A DNA stretch of 64,000 nucleotides from Virgibacillus_N oceani_A (GTDB lineage: Bacteria; Bacillota; Bacilli; Bacillales; Amphibacillaceae), in assembly GCA_041521345.1 (NCBI GenBank), contig JBGOHB010000001.1; one strand, 5' to 3'. Positions 8,011-17,568 of this stretch are shown in pieces; positions within the stretch are counted from its first letter, which is position 1; each line of letters starts with the position of its first letter. Both the position numbers and the translations under genes were made by a program. The notes beneath the pieces are model-generated. The model saw only the letters and a program-made list of their open reading frames with translations, did not search any database and was not told the origin of the DNA.

Positions 8011-9690
8011 ATTTTCAAGAGAAGAATTCGACATATGCAAAGATACAGGGATATAATTATGACATTAACGCGTTACGGTTTTGGCTACTTAGCCATGGAA
8101 CTGGGGCTGCATGAGATTCTTTCCTTGCCAAGAAGGATTTTCTTAAATCAACAAAAAGAAAATAAACATAAAACAACAGGAGAGAGAATTCGCCTGTTTA
8201 TGGAAGAATTGGGTCCCACCTTTGTTAAACTCGGGCAATTTGCAAGTACCCGTGCAGATGTACTGCCAAAGGATATCATTATTGAACTTGAAAAGCTGCA
8301 AAGCAATGTAGCACCCTTCCCCTCCAATGAAGCAAAAGAAATATTGGAAGAGGAACTTGAAGAATCTGTAGAATACTTGTTTTCCGAATTTCATGAAACA
8401 CCCGTTGCTGCTGCTTCCATTGGACAGGTACATTACGCTGTTTTAAAAACCGGTGAGCCTGTAGCAATAAAAATCCAACGTCCTAACATTCAGGATAACG
8501 TTAAAACGGATCTGGAAATTTTAAAAGATATTGCCAAAATCGCGGAAAAGCGTCTGGAAATCGCAGCCCGTTATAATATCGTCGAAATCATTGATGAATT
8601 TTCCAAATCATTAAAAGCAGAACTGGATTATTTAAATGAAGGAAGAAACTCCGAGAAAATAAAGGAGCAATTTAAAGGCGACTCCTATATCCATATACCG
8701 GAAGTCTTTTGGGATTATACGACAAACCGTATATTAACAACAGAGTTTATTACTGGGACAAAGTTGGAAAATGTCCAACAGCTTGAAATGAAAGGTCATG
8801 ATCCAAGTATAATTGCAGAGCAAGTAGTAGAGGCCATGTTTCATCAGATATTTATTGAAGGTTTCTTTCATGGCGACCCGCACCCCGGCAATATTATGGC
8901 TCTGCCAGGAGGAAAAACAGTATTCATAGATTTCGGTTCTGTCGGACGGATTACCTCCGAAATGAAGGACAGCCTTTCCATGTTTGTCATCGCACTGAGA
9001 AGACAGCATACGGACGGCATCATTAAAGCGATAAATCGGATGGGCATGGTTCCCGAAGACGTGGATTTAAATAAATTAAACAAAGATGTTGAAAAACTAA
9101 GGGATAAATATTATGACATTCCTTTAAGCCATGTCAGTTTAGGTGACGCCATTAATGAGTTATTTACAGTTGCCTATAACCACCATATCCGGATCCCAGC
9201 TGATTTAACCCTTCTCGGGAGAGCATTCCTTACGATTGAAGGAATGGTAGAACGAATGGATCCGGAACTCAGTATTATTAAAATGGCAGAGCCTTTTGGC
9301 AAACAGTTATTAAAAGAACAATATAACCCAAAGCGACTTGCCGAAAATATGCTAAATGATCTTTTGGAATATCGTGAACTGCTTAAGGATTTGCCAAAAG
9401 ATATACAGGAAGCGAAGTCAGTAGTTAAAAGAGGAAAAGTCCGCTTGGAGGTTTCCATACCAAAATTGGATGAATCCTCAAAGAAAATGGACAGAATCAG
9501 TAACCGGCTCGCTTTCAGCATTGTATTGCTGGCCTTCAGCATCATCATGACAGGACTTATAATCGGCTCAGCCATCGTAAGCCAGACAAGCCAAATCTGG
9601 AACATACCCGTCATCGAAGTCGGCTTCATTGTCGCCGCCGGCATGTTCATATGGATCCTATACGCCATATTCCGCTCCGGACGATTTTGA
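8011..9690 (+). CDS. UbiB/AarF-family atypical kinase (ABC1), with an ATT start
   Basis: A 559-residue membrane-linked atypical kinase/ATPase, in other bacteria tied to quinone or lipid homeostasis. Seen: KxGQ motif region FVKLGQFASTRADVLP, the alanine-rich loop AAASIGQVH, the ATP-site Lys in PVAIKIQRP, catalytic-loop HGDPHPGNI and metal-binding IDFGSVG, then two C-terminal membrane helices (from about residue 500). ATG 8035 has no ribosome site. AAGGAGGGG at 7997-8005 sits 7 nt before ATT 8011, and the codons from there read (I)FKRRIRHMQRYR, the N-terminus usual in this family. I therefore start at ATT 8011. Confidence 0.88.
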   Translation: MFKRRIRHMQRYRDIIMTLTRYGFGYLAMELGLHEILSLPRRIFLNQQKENKHKTTGERIRLFMEELGPTFVKLGQFASTRADVLPKDIIIELEKLQSNVAPFPSNEAKEILEEELEESVEYLFSEFHETPVAAASIGQVHYAVLKTGEPVAIKIQRPNIQDNVKTDLEILKDIAKIAEKRLEIAARYNIVEIIDEFSKSLKAELDYLNEGRNSEKIKEQFKGDSYIHIPEVFWDYTTNRILTTEFITGTKLENVQQLEMKGHDPSIIAEQVVEAMFHQIFIEGFFHGDPHPGNIMALPGGKTVFIDFGSVGRITSEMKDSLSMFVIALRRQHTDGIIKAINRMGMVPEDVDLNKLNKDVEKLRDKYYDIPLSHVSLGDAINELFTVAYNHHIRIPADLTLLGRAFLTIEGMVERMDPELSIIKMAEPFGKQLLKEQYNPKRLAENMLNDLLEYRELLKDLPKDIQEAKSVVKRGKVRLEVSIPKLDESSKKMDRISNRLAFSIVLLAFSIIMTGLIIGSAIVSQTSQIWNIPVIEVGFIVAAGMFIWILYAIFRSGRF

Positions 9691-9699
9691 AACACGGGG

Positions 9700-9739
9700 A
9701 CGGTTCTTGTGTTGCAAAAACGCAGGAACCGTTTTTTTG
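9700..9739 (+). terminator. Terminator after the UbiB-type kinase
   Basis: ACGGTTC pairs with GAACCGT, then T7. It begins inside GGGGACGGTTCTTGTGTT, a phrase reminiscent of dispersed REP-like sequences in Firmicutes. Confidence 0.7.
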
Positions 9740-9844
9740 CGGTTTTTTTAATAAGAACTGGTTTGCCTGAAGACTGGAATATTAACTTGCTAAAATTCTA
9801 ATTGACTTACGAGGTTTTTGATGCGCTTGAATTATTTTAGATGG

Positions 9845-10097
9845 GCTATTCGACGTATGAGCTGGTTTTGAATGGCTGGACGGCAGTTAGATTAGCGCTA
9901 TTCAACGATGGAGCTAGTTTTGATGGGCTGAACGGTAGTTAGACCAGCACTATTAACGGTGAGCTAGTTTTAACGAGCTAGACGGCAGTTAGTACGGCGC
10001 TATTCGACGGCGGATCTGGTTTTAGTGGACTAAACGGCGGTTAGATCAGCGCTATTTGACGAATGAGCTATTTTTTGATCGGCTATACGGCGATTAG
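9845..10097. repeat. Tandem array B, five ~52-bp units
   Basis: Copies start at 9845, 9897, 9949, 9999 and 10051; four steps are 52, 52, 50 and 52 bp. The layout follows the other arrays: CTATTCGACG... arm, 17-nt middle with TTTT, an arm ending GTTAG, then a 7-nt linker such as ATTAGCG. The arms pair only weakly here. The 275 bp from 10097 to the next gene show nothing else I can name. Confidence 0.85.
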
Positions 10098-10371
10098 AAA
10101 CATTATATATCAACGCTTTCTTTTTTTCGCAACTCATTCGGACATTTAGTATATTTCTTCGTTCGGTAATCCTTTAATTCTCCCACTTTAAGGATTTCCC
10201 CTTCTCTCAAGTAAATCCATTTTATATTAATCGTTATAAAAACTCCCACCTCCGATAAATCATTTTATAATTTTTGTAATATCGGACAAGATAACAAAAG
10301 ATTACGCAGAATTAAAGTGAAATATGGTATTTTCACCCTGAAAATCCCGACATGAAAGGAATGGTTGTAAA

Positions 10372-11178
10372 GTGAACAAATCCGTACTTAAAATGATAAC
10401 AGGTCTAATCATTCTGTTGGGAACGCTGTTCATTGGATTAAATCTTAGCCAAGCCCAGCAAGAGGATATTCCTGATTTAGAAGATGGGGAGGAATATGAG
10501 GAACGGGTACGTCATCCTGTGTCAAATATTATTTTGCAGCAGCGGTTCCCTGATATTCTTGTATTAAGTGCAGCACCCACGGAAAATACTGTTGCACTAA
10601 CGTTTGATGATGGTCCGGATCCGCGGTTCACCCCACAAATTCTAGATCTGTTAGCTGAATATGATATACAGGCAACTTTTTTCGTTACGGGAGCCAGAGC
10701 TGAAGCTTATCCAGAGCTCTTACAGCGCATCGTTAACGAAGGTCATATTGTTGGTAATCATACTTATGGACATCCAAACCTGGTAGAGGCCAGTGACATG
10801 GATATTCTGGAAACTGAGGTGCAGAAAACAGAGGATATAATCAATTCAATAGTAGGGTATCGAACCAAACTTTTCCGTGCTCCATACGGCTTTTTATACG
10901 ATGAATTGCTGGAACAATTAGGTTCAATGGATTACACCGTTGTAGGATGGTCGGTGGATTCTCTTGACTGGCGGGAAGATCCCCCTGAAGCTATTGCCTA
11001 TAATGTAATAAGCAACATTCATCCTGGTGCGATAGTTTTAATGCATGATGGGGCCGATGTAACGGGCGACAGAACAAACACTATTGAAGCCTTAAGGCAG
11101 ATCATTCCCAACTTAAGGGATCAAGGTTTGGAATTTGAAACCGTCCCGGACATGCTGGATATCCCGTATCAAAAATAG
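10372..11178 (+). CDS. Secreted/anchored polysaccharide deacetylase
   Basis: A 268-residue protein with an N-terminal hydrophobic signal or anchor (residues 7-28) and a NodB-type deacetylase domain from about residue 68. All five motifs are visible: TFDDGPD, HTYGH, RAPYG, DSLDW and LMHDG. It would remove N-acetyl groups from peptidoglycan or another cell-surface glycan outside the membrane. The start is GTG 10372 after AAAGGAA. No neighbour narrows the substrate. Confidence 0.88.
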   Translation: MNKSVLKMITGLIILLGTLFIGLNLSQAQQEDIPDLEDGEEYEERVRHPVSNIILQQRFPDILVLSAAPTENTVALTFDDGPDPRFTPQILDLLAEYDIQATFFVTGARAEAYPELLQRIVNEGHIVGNHTYGHPNLVEASDMDILETEVQKTEDIINSIVGYRTKLFRAPYGFLYDELLEQLGSMDYTVVGWSVDSLDWREDPPEAIAYNVISNIHPGAIVLMHDGADVTGDRTNTIEALRQIIPNLRDQGLEFETVPDMLDIPYQK

Positions 11179-11204
11179 GCCCTCGAGATGGCGTCTCGAG
11201 GGCC
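11171..11204 (-). terminator. Terminator of the HAD phosphatase gene
   Basis: Perfect 10-bp stem GGCCCTCGAG/CTCGAGGGCC with a 7-nt loop. On the minus strand it is followed by TATTTTT, which lies inside the last codons of the convergent deacetylase gene. Confidence 0.75.
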
Positions 11205-11245
11205 AAATCATCTAATGAATAACTCAAGAGGCTTTTTCGGGTACC

Positions 11246-11893
11246 TCATTGGGCAAGATATGCTTGAACAAACTCCCTAAACTCTGCTATATCTTTAAAA
11301 AGCCTATCCGGCTTCACTGTAAATTCCGGCGCTTGATAGTCAGGAAGCCATTCGACACCAATTGTAGTGACTCCAGCTTGGTTTCCCGCTTTTATATCAG
11401 CGTCACTATCCCCGATGTACATGGATTCTTCCGGCTTAACATGAAGTGAACCCATCGCCTTATGTATTCCTTCAGGATGAGGTTTCGCCTTATCCACTTC
11501 ATCGCCGGCAATCGTAATATCAAAGTATGAAGCGAGATGAAGCATTTCCAATGAGATATCAAGACTTTTTCTTCCCTTTCCTGTAACAACGCCTAATTTG
11601 AAGCGATTTTCCTGCAAAAATTCAAGTAGCTCTTGGATTTCCTGATTTTCCTTAACGAGTTCAGCATGGCTGTCCGCATAAACGCTATAAAAGGTTTCCA
11701 TTGCCTTTTCTTTATTTTTATAATGTAGTCTATCGTTAATAATTCCCACTTCTGACGGGCCAAACATCGACTTTACATCCTCGTCTGTAACATCCACATC
11801 ATCAAATTGCTTAAAAATCGTTTGAAAGGAATAATAAATTGTTGGAAGCGTGTCAGCAACGGTTCCATCAAAATCAAAAATGATTGCTTTCAT
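11246..11893 (-). CDS. HAD-superfamily phosphatase, PpaX/Gph type
   Basis: A 215-residue cytosolic hydrolase. Motif I is FDFDGTVADT (nucleophile Asp), motif II TGKGRKS, motif III Lys in KAKPHPEG and motif IV IGDSDADI; an alpha-helical cap lies at about residues 16-80. The order fits phosphoglycolate or pyrophosphate phosphatases of the HAD-IA group, but the substrate cannot be read from sequence. ATG 11893 follows GGAGGAG. Confidence 0.85.
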   Translation of the reverse strand: MKAIIFDFDGTVADTLPTIYYSFQTIFKQFDDVDVTDEDVKSMFGPSEVGIINDRLHYKNKEKAMETFYSVYADSHAELVKENQEIQELLEFLQENRFKLGVVTGKGRKSLDISLEMLHLASYFDITIAGDEVDKAKPHPEGIHKAMGSLHVKPEESMYIGDSDADIKAGNQAGVTTIGVEWLPDYQAPEFTVKPDRLFKDIAEFREFVQAYLAQ

Positions 11894-11930
11894 AGAAACT
11901 CCTCCAATAATAAGATATTAATCTTACAAT

Positions 11931-12703
11931 CTAACAACACAAACGTTTAAAATGGTGCGCTTCTTCTCCCAATTGCAGAATGCCCTTCTGCTTTACAATA
12001 TCTGAATAAATATATTTTTCATCTGACCTCCTCCTGGTACAATTGATACGCTTTAATATAATGATAACAGCTTGCCGGCAGAAAATATCTCGGCTCTCCG
12101 CCGCGGGAAAATTCCTCTCTTATATATGTGGAGCTGATTTCCATTGTCAATCCTTTATCCAACAACTGAAATCTTCCATCATCATAATTCCGGAGTAATG
12201 GAGATTTTGCAATGATGCCCAGCATATTTACATTATCCTGTGCCATTACAATAAACTGATTGCAACTGATCAACTGTTCATCCATCATCCACTTACCATA
12301 ATCAATATCAACGGATAAGTCTGCTACCATGATAAAGAAAAGTTCTGCTTGCGGCAAAAATGCCTTAAAATGCACCATCGTATCATAGGAGTAATTCTTT
12401 CCCGGTGACGTGGAATTTACATACGTATCCACCAAAATTTTCCAATTATAATTTATCGCTAATGGTACCATTGCCGATCTATGCTCTTCATTGATTGCCA
12501 GGTTTTTATCCCTTTTTTTGTCAGAAGAGGGAAGAAAAATAACATAATCTAATCCTTTTCGATGAGCTACAGTGGATGCTGTCCATAAATGTTCATTTGT
12601 TATTGGGTCAAAGGAAGAGCCCTATACTTCCACTTTAACCCCTTTAGTGAGCATCTTTTTCCGAATTCAATTCCTGAAAATAGTCGATCACTGACTTACT
12701 CAT
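11931..12703 (-). pseudogene. Broken nadD-like nucleotidyltransferase gene
   Basis: Downstream of pncB and overlapping its end by 8 nt. It begins MSKSVIDYFQELNSEKDAH and stops at TAA; the next frame gives GVKVEV, then TAG (12624-12622) exactly where relatives have the Tyr of YGSSFDPxTN. After the TAG the frame continues GSSFDPITNEHLWTAS..., then a 150-residue stretch from ATG 12471 to 12019 with STYIREE typical of NadD-type enzymes. A plausible C-terminal tail (DEKYIYSDIVKQKGI...) follows in another frame to 11931. At least two frame changes and one stop are present, so full-length product is unlikely. It would have made nicotinate dinucleotide from the pncB product. Confidence 0.78.
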
Positions 12704-14162
12704 GCCCGACCATTTCCTTCACCTTGCTCCGAATGCGGTGGATGTTTTCCATTTTATTATTCCAAGTCTTTTCGCTCAAATCTACCGGATACGCTTCCGG
12801 ATTTACAGTACGCTTATATTCTTCCCACAGCAATTTTAATTGTTCTTTTGCATAAGCCTTCATTTCCGGCAGCTCCGGATTTTCGTAGACAAGCTTACCT
12901 TCTTGGAATATTTCGTGATGCAGGTTTACTGCGTCAAAATTTGTTACAAATTTACTGATATACGTATGGATCGGATGAAACATTTTTAACCTATCTTCTT
13001 CCTGAGGCTGTTCATCCTCCAGCGTTATATAGTCTCCTTCTGACCGGCCGTTCACCTGATTGACAATACGGTAAACCTTTTTCATTCCCGGTGTCGTTAC
13101 TTTTTCCGGGTTACTTGATATTTTCAACGTATCCACCATCTCACCGCGATCGTTTTCTATCATCGCCAGTTTATATACAGCACCAAGGGCTGGCTGATCA
13201 TAGGCAGTAATTAATTTTGTGCCTACACCCCACACATCAATCTGTGCTCCTTGTGCTCGCAAACTAATAATGGTGGATTCATCCAAGTCGCTTGAAGCAT
13301 AGATCCTCGCTTCAGGAAATCCTGCTTCATCCAGCATTCTTCTCGTTTCCTTTGATAAAAATGCCAAATCCCCGCTATCAAGCCGCACCCCCTGGAAATT
13401 GATTTTATCGCCAAATTCTCTGGCCACCTTAATCGCATTTGGTACACCTGATTTTAACGTGTCATATGTGTCTACAAGAAATACACAATTTTTATGGCTA
13501 TTCGCATACTTTCTAAAAGCTTCAAGTTCCCTTCTGTAAGCCTGAATCATGGAGTGGGCATGTGTACCTGAAGGAGGTATTCCGAATAATTTGGCTGCCC
13601 TCACGTTACTCGTAGCATCAAACCCGCCAATATAGGCTGCCCGTGTACCCCAAATGGCAGCATCCATTTCCTGTGCACGTCTCGTTCCAAATTCCATTAG
13701 CGTTTGATCCTGAACGACTTGTCTAATTCTTGAAGCCTTCGTAGCAATCAATGTTTGATAGTTGACTATATTAAGGAGAGCTGTTTCCAATAATTGCGCC
13801 TCAGCTAAATTAGCTTCTACACGAAGTATCGGAACGTTCTCAAAAACTATTTCCCCTTCTCTTAAGGCCCGAATATTTCCAGTAAACTTGATTGACCGGA
13901 GATAGTCGATGAATACCTCTTCGTAACCGAGATCTTCCTGCAAATAGGCTAAATCAGACTCGCTGAAACGGAGGTTTTTGATATATTCAATTGCTTTTTC
14001 CAGTCCTGCAAAAACAGCGTATCCATTGCCGAAGGGCTTTTTGCGGAAATATAAATCAAAAACCGCCCGGCGATTATGCACATCATCATCCCAATAGGTT
14101 TTAGCCATATTTATTTGGTATAAATCCGTGTGCAATGCTAAACTGTCATCTTCATAATACAT
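12696..14162 (-). CDS. pncB: Nicotinate phosphoribosyltransferase
   Basis: A 488-residue enzyme joining nicotinate to PRPP to give nicotinate mononucleotide in NAD salvage. It has HTDLYQINMAKTYW at the N-terminus, EFGTRRAQEMDAA, the phosphorylatable-His region SGTHAHSMIQA, FLVDTYDTLKSG and GVRLDSGDLAFLS, all typical. An upstream ATG gives 28 more residues, but AGGAGGT lies just before ATG 14162, which also matches the family start. It follows a Nudix protein and precedes the broken nadD-like gene, so the three formed an NAD-salvage operon. Confidence 0.94.
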   Translation of the reverse strand: MYYEDDSLALHTDLYQINMAKTYWDDDVHNRRAVFDLYFRKKPFGNGYAVFAGLEKAIEYIKNLRFSESDLAYLQEDLGYEEVFIDYLRSIKFTGNIRALREGEIVFENVPILRVEANLAEAQLLETALLNIVNYQTLIATKASRIRQVVQDQTLMEFGTRRAQEMDAAIWGTRAAYIGGFDATSNVRAAKLFGIPPSGTHAHSMIQAYRRELEAFRKYANSHKNCVFLVDTYDTLKSGVPNAIKVAREFGDKINFQGVRLDSGDLAFLSKETRRMLDEAGFPEARIYASSDLDESTIISLRAQGAQIDVWGVGTKLITAYDQPALGAVYKLAMIENDRGEMVDTLKISSNPEKVTTPGMKKVYRIVNQVNGRSEGDYITLEDEQPQEEDRLKMFHPIHTYISKFVTNFDAVNLHHEIFQEGKLVYENPELPEMKAYAKEQLKLLWEEYKRTVNPEAYPVDLSEKTWNNKMENIHRIRSKVKEMVGHE

Positions 14163-14236
14163 GATGAAAACCTCCTGATTTATGTGTAGGTATATTTTAA
14201 TTTTTAATTGCTTTATTAAATTACTGTTATTGTACC

Positions 14237-15055
14237 TTATTCCCAAATGGAAGCAACTACATGTTTATCATTGAATTTATATAATTGGGACGGTCGATAC
14301 GAATTTCTTTTTGTTTTCTTAAGATTGCCTTTCCGATCATACACTTTATCAATAAAATCAAGTTTTGGTACTTTGGCAAAAAAAACGGAGTTATTCCTTA
14401 TTTTCGGTGTGTTTGTTACCGTTTGCAATACACGCTGCAATTCCGAGAGCGTAAATTCTTCCGGAAGAAAGTTTCTTGCAATCGTAGTTTCCACCATATC
14501 TTTCTTGATTAATTCTGCAGCATCCGAAATGGCTTTCCGATGGTCAAAAGCTAATTCAAGTTGCAGTGCTTCATCCAACGTAAATAGTTTTACTTCAGAA
14601 GCGTCATAAGCTGCTCTTCGTTTCATTAACTTCTGTTCCGAAACGATCGCATAATATGCGTTTGAAATAATCCAGCCGCGCGCATCCTCTCTAAATTTAT
14701 CATACACGCCGAAGTGCTTTAAATACAATTCCTTTACACCCGTTTCTTTCTCCAGTTCCCTTGCTGCAGCTTCCCTTGCTGTTTCCTTTTTATGACCGTC
14801 AATAAAGCGGCCGGGAAGTGCCCATTTGTCTCCTTCGATATTTGGCTTTCCTTCTTCATCTATTTCAGCCCTTTTTATAAGCATAATTTTCAGCACTTTA
14901 CGATCCGGTTCCTTCATCTTTTTTTCCACACCACGGCGGCTTTTTTTCGAGATAATCGTAAATACGGCAATATCACTCTTATAACCATCAGGAGTGATAT
15001 ATTTACTCCTAACATCGTTCCGGAACGCATCCGCTTCTCTATTATAATTTGCCAC
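14237..15055 (-). CDS. Nudix-domain protein, probably an NrtR-like NAD regulator
   Basis: A 272-residue protein. Residues 25-160 form a Nudix fold, but the box reads RELEKETGV where active enzymes have REUxEExGU: the first metal-binding Glu of the EE pair is Lys. Residues 165-272 resemble a winged-helix tail (FTLSELQRVLQTV...). A degenerate Nudix plus DNA-binding C-terminus is the build of NrtR, which senses ADP-ribose-type ligands and represses NAD genes; here it sits directly before pncB (74 bp). An active hydrolase is the alternative. Start is GTG 15055 after GAGGTGG. Confidence 0.7.
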   Translation of the reverse strand: MANYNREADAFRNDVRSKYITPDGYKSDIAVFTIISKKSRRGVEKKMKEPDRKVLKIMLIKRAEIDEEGKPNIEGDKWALPGRFIDGHKKETAREAAARELEKETGVKELYLKHFGVYDKFREDARGWIISNAYYAIVSEQKLMKRRAAYDASEVKLFTLDEALQLELAFDHRKAISDAAELIKKDMVETTIARNFLPEEFTLSELQRVLQTVTNTPKIRNNSVFFAKVPKLDFIDKVYDRKGNLKKTKRNSYRPSQLYKFNDKHVVASIWE

Positions 15056-15549
15056 ACAACCACCTCATAAAACCAAACTAATTTGTAATTCATTAATTAC
15101 TCATTATTATAAACAACAGATCAGGGAATCGCAATACAGGAACATTTTCTTGTCGTATTTTGCCCAATAATGTCCACCCAAAAAGTAAAGCCTATACTAT
15201 GCACTTCCATCATGCTAAGCCCAGGCTTTACTTCCTATTATTCTCCAAGTAAATATACTTACCAACTCTATCTTTCTTACACTTTTTCTAGCATACAATA
15301 ATTGAGTAAATTTCTCTCATTGAGTCGGATCACCAAGTTTCCATGCTCTACAGATTAATATATTATGATCATTTGCTGATTCTTTGCGGTGTAAACCAGA
15401 CGAGTTCGGATAAAAATCTCCCCTCAATAAGAATTTAATTTCTTATTCATAGAACTTGTTGTTTGCCTTGAACTATGACATGCCTGTAACAGCTTGTTAC
15501 ATATGTAAGCTGAACCTCCTCATAACGGGAAGTTCAGCTTTTTTTAATA
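15056..15549. other. Intergenic region with structured elements
   Basis: About 495 bp. An 11-bp inverted repeat AAGTAAAGCCT/AGGCTTTACTT (15184-15234) resembles the hairpin at 55190. A 7-bp palindrome TGTAACA-gct-TGTTACA lies at 15485-15501 and a hairpin with T-run follows. I see no gene or riboswitch. Confidence 0.5.
15507..15545 (+). terminator. Hairpin with T-run at the end of the FAD oxidase gene
   Basis: AAGCTGAAC/GTTCAGCTT stem followed by T5 on the plus strand. The gene that ends here is on the minus strand, so it may act in both directions or protect the 3' end. Confidence 0.55.
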
Positions 15550-16674
15550 TTACGCCAGCTTGCTAATGGCTCGCATTGGATCATATAATGATAGATCGAT
15601 ATCGACTTCTTTATTTACTGCAAGAGAGGCTGCCAGCGAACCAACATAAGGTCCCATTGTTAACCCTGAGGCACCAAGTCCATTTGCAAGTATTAAATTG
15701 TTAAAAGGCTGTACATACCCAAGCAGCGGTGCCATATCCGGTCCCATCGGTCTGAATCCAACTCTGATTTCCTCTACAGTCCCATTGTCAAGACCAGGAG
15801 CAACCGTCAATGTTTCCGCCATCACCTCGGCCATTCCGCCGGCAGTGACACGATGATCAAAACCTGATCCCTTTTCCCTGGTTGCACCTGCTACTACTCT
15901 CGAATCGTCAAAAGCAAGCATATAATGTCCCTTTTGCGGTACTAACAACGGCCAGTCTGAAGTGTCCGTTTCTGGTAATTTAAGATGGACAATCTGCCCA
16001 CGCTGCGGCATTACTTTTAATTGAAGACCCAATGGTTTCAGTAATTCAGGTGCCCAGGCACCACCAGTAGCAATAACGGAATCAGCATAAATATCATTGC
16101 CGCCGTTAACCCTGACCCCTTTTACATTACCTTCATCACTAATCAGTTCAGCTTCTCCATACATCATTTCCGCACCATTTTTTTCCGCAGCCCGCTTTAA
16201 TGCATCTCTAAGCAAACGGCCATCCACCCGGGCACCACCAGAAACATATACTGCTTCGAATTCTTCATTCAAAGGGGGAAATAATTCCTTTGCCTCTCTT
16301 CCGCTCATCCTTTCAAACATCCCCATCTCTGGAGCATCTTCATACTTATTTTCTAAATTAAGCATCAGCCTGTCCATCTCTTCCGGATATAAACTGACTG
16401 CTAAAGCACCGACTTTTTTATACCCTGTATTTGTTTCCCCGTCTTCTTTTAACTGGGCGATCAATTCCGGATAATATTTAGCTCCCCTTCTTACCATCTG
16501 GTACCAGTTTTGATTATTTGTTTTCGACATCCACGGGCAGACGATTCCCGCTCCGGCAGCTGTCGCATTCCCCTCATGGTGGTTATCCACCATCACTACT
16601 TCGATATTATTTTTTACTAGATGATAAGCAGCACTGGTCCCTGCAATCCCGCTCCCTATAATTATTACTTTCAT
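15550..16674 (-). CDS. FAD-dependent amine/D-amino-acid oxidase family protein
   Basis: A 374-residue flavoprotein of the DAO (DadA/ThiO/glycine oxidase) family. The Rossmann motif IIGSGIAGTSAAYHL is at residues 4-18 with the acidic end VMVDN, and the second FAD region VIATGGAWAPELL lies mid-protein, with the C-terminal LANGLGASGLTMGPYVG. It oxidises an amino acid or amine. Substrate is unknown; it resembles B. subtilis YurR. ATG 16674 follows AAAGGATGTGG. No operon partner is close. Confidence 0.82.
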   Translation of the reverse strand: MKVIIIGSGIAGTSAAYHLVKNNIEVVMVDNHHEGNATAAGAGIVCPWMSKTNNQNWYQMVRRGAKYYPELIAQLKEDGETNTGYKKVGALAVSLYPEEMDRLMLNLENKYEDAPEMGMFERMSGREAKELFPPLNEEFEAVYVSGGARVDGRLLRDALKRAAEKNGAEMMYGEAELISDEGNVKGVRVNGGNDIYADSVIATGGAWAPELLKPLGLQLKVMPQRGQIVHLKLPETDTSDWPLLVPQKGHYMLAFDDSRVVAGATREKGSGFDHRVTAGGMAEVMAETLTVAPGLDNGTVEEIRVGFRPMGPDMAPLLGYVQPFNNLILANGLGASGLTMGPYVGSLAASLAVNKEVDIDLSLYDPMRAISKLA

Positions 16675-16971
16675 GAAGCCACATCCTTTTCTCTATGTTT
16701 TAATATACGCTGCAAAAGACTCGCTAATCTCTTTGCAAATTGAAATACAGTAAAGTTGAAGAAATTTGTATTCCTCTTCCCTTTTGATTTAACGAAATCT
16801 AAATTTCTTTTTACTTACAGCCCTTCTAGTGACAAAATTATCCTCAACCCTGCAAACAGCAAAATAAATAGTATAGAAAATAATACAATGGTATATACAA
16901 AAAATTAACTCGAAATAGCCCCCATCAAATAAACCATAAAAGTCATGATTATTATAGCAAAAATGGTCCCT

Positions 16972-17556
16972 TTATCTTCTCACCCCGCGCATTAAAGCTA
17001 TCAATACCTTCATCACCTCATCTATCGATTTTTCTCTGTCCTTGTTTTCCGCAACCCAAAGTACAGCTTCATTCATGGCTCCGGATAGCGTATGTGTTAA
17101 TGCATCGATGGAGCTGACATTAATCAGCTTTTGCTCCTGCATCGCTGTAAACAGTTCTCTCAGTGAATTCATGGCGTATTTTTGATCCATCATGCGAAAC
17201 GTATCCCACCCCAAAACAGAAGGACCGTCTATCAATAAAATTCTTTTATGATCAGGACGGGATGCGGTATCCAAAAATGCCTTGCAGCCGCTTAAGAATT
17301 GATCCCACAAATCATTACTTTGCATCGCTTTTCTTTCAACCTGCCCCCCTACTTCTTTCTGAATATCTTCAAATACAGCTAAGAATAATCCTTTTTTATT
17401 TTTAAAATGATGGTACACTGCGCCTCTTGTTAACTTTGCCTCCTGCACTATATCTTCTAAAGAAGCATTAGCATACCCATATTCAGTGAAATAGTGTTTT
17501 GCTGTATTTAACAGCAAGTTTACCGTTTGGATAGTCTCCTCTTTCGTTTTCCTCAT
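16972..17556 (-). CDS. TetR/AcrR-family transcriptional regulator
   Basis: A 194-residue repressor. The N-terminal helix-turn-helix is clear: YGYANASLEDIVQEAKLTRGAVYHHFKNKKGLF (residues 26-58). The C-terminal ligand domain is all helical. It is the last of three co-directional genes (VOC, alkylation-repair, TetR), 12 bp after the repair gene, and the palindrome at 18821-18841 upstream of the operon is a good candidate for its operator. The ligand is unknown. Confidence 0.88.
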   Translation of the reverse strand: MRKTKEETIQTVNLLLNTAKHYFTEYGYANASLEDIVQEAKLTRGAVYHHFKNKKGLFLAVFEDIQKEVGGQVERKAMQSNDLWDQFLSGCKAFLDTASRPDHKRILLIDGPSVLGWDTFRMMDQKYAMNSLRELFTAMQEQKLINVSSIDALTHTLSGAMNEAVLWVAENKDREKSIDEVMKVLIALMRGVRR

Positions 17557-17568
17557 ATTTTCACACCC

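Noticed and set aside
9174..9695. 173-residue minus-strand frame
   Set aside because: It lies wholly antisense to the well-supported UbiB-type kinase.
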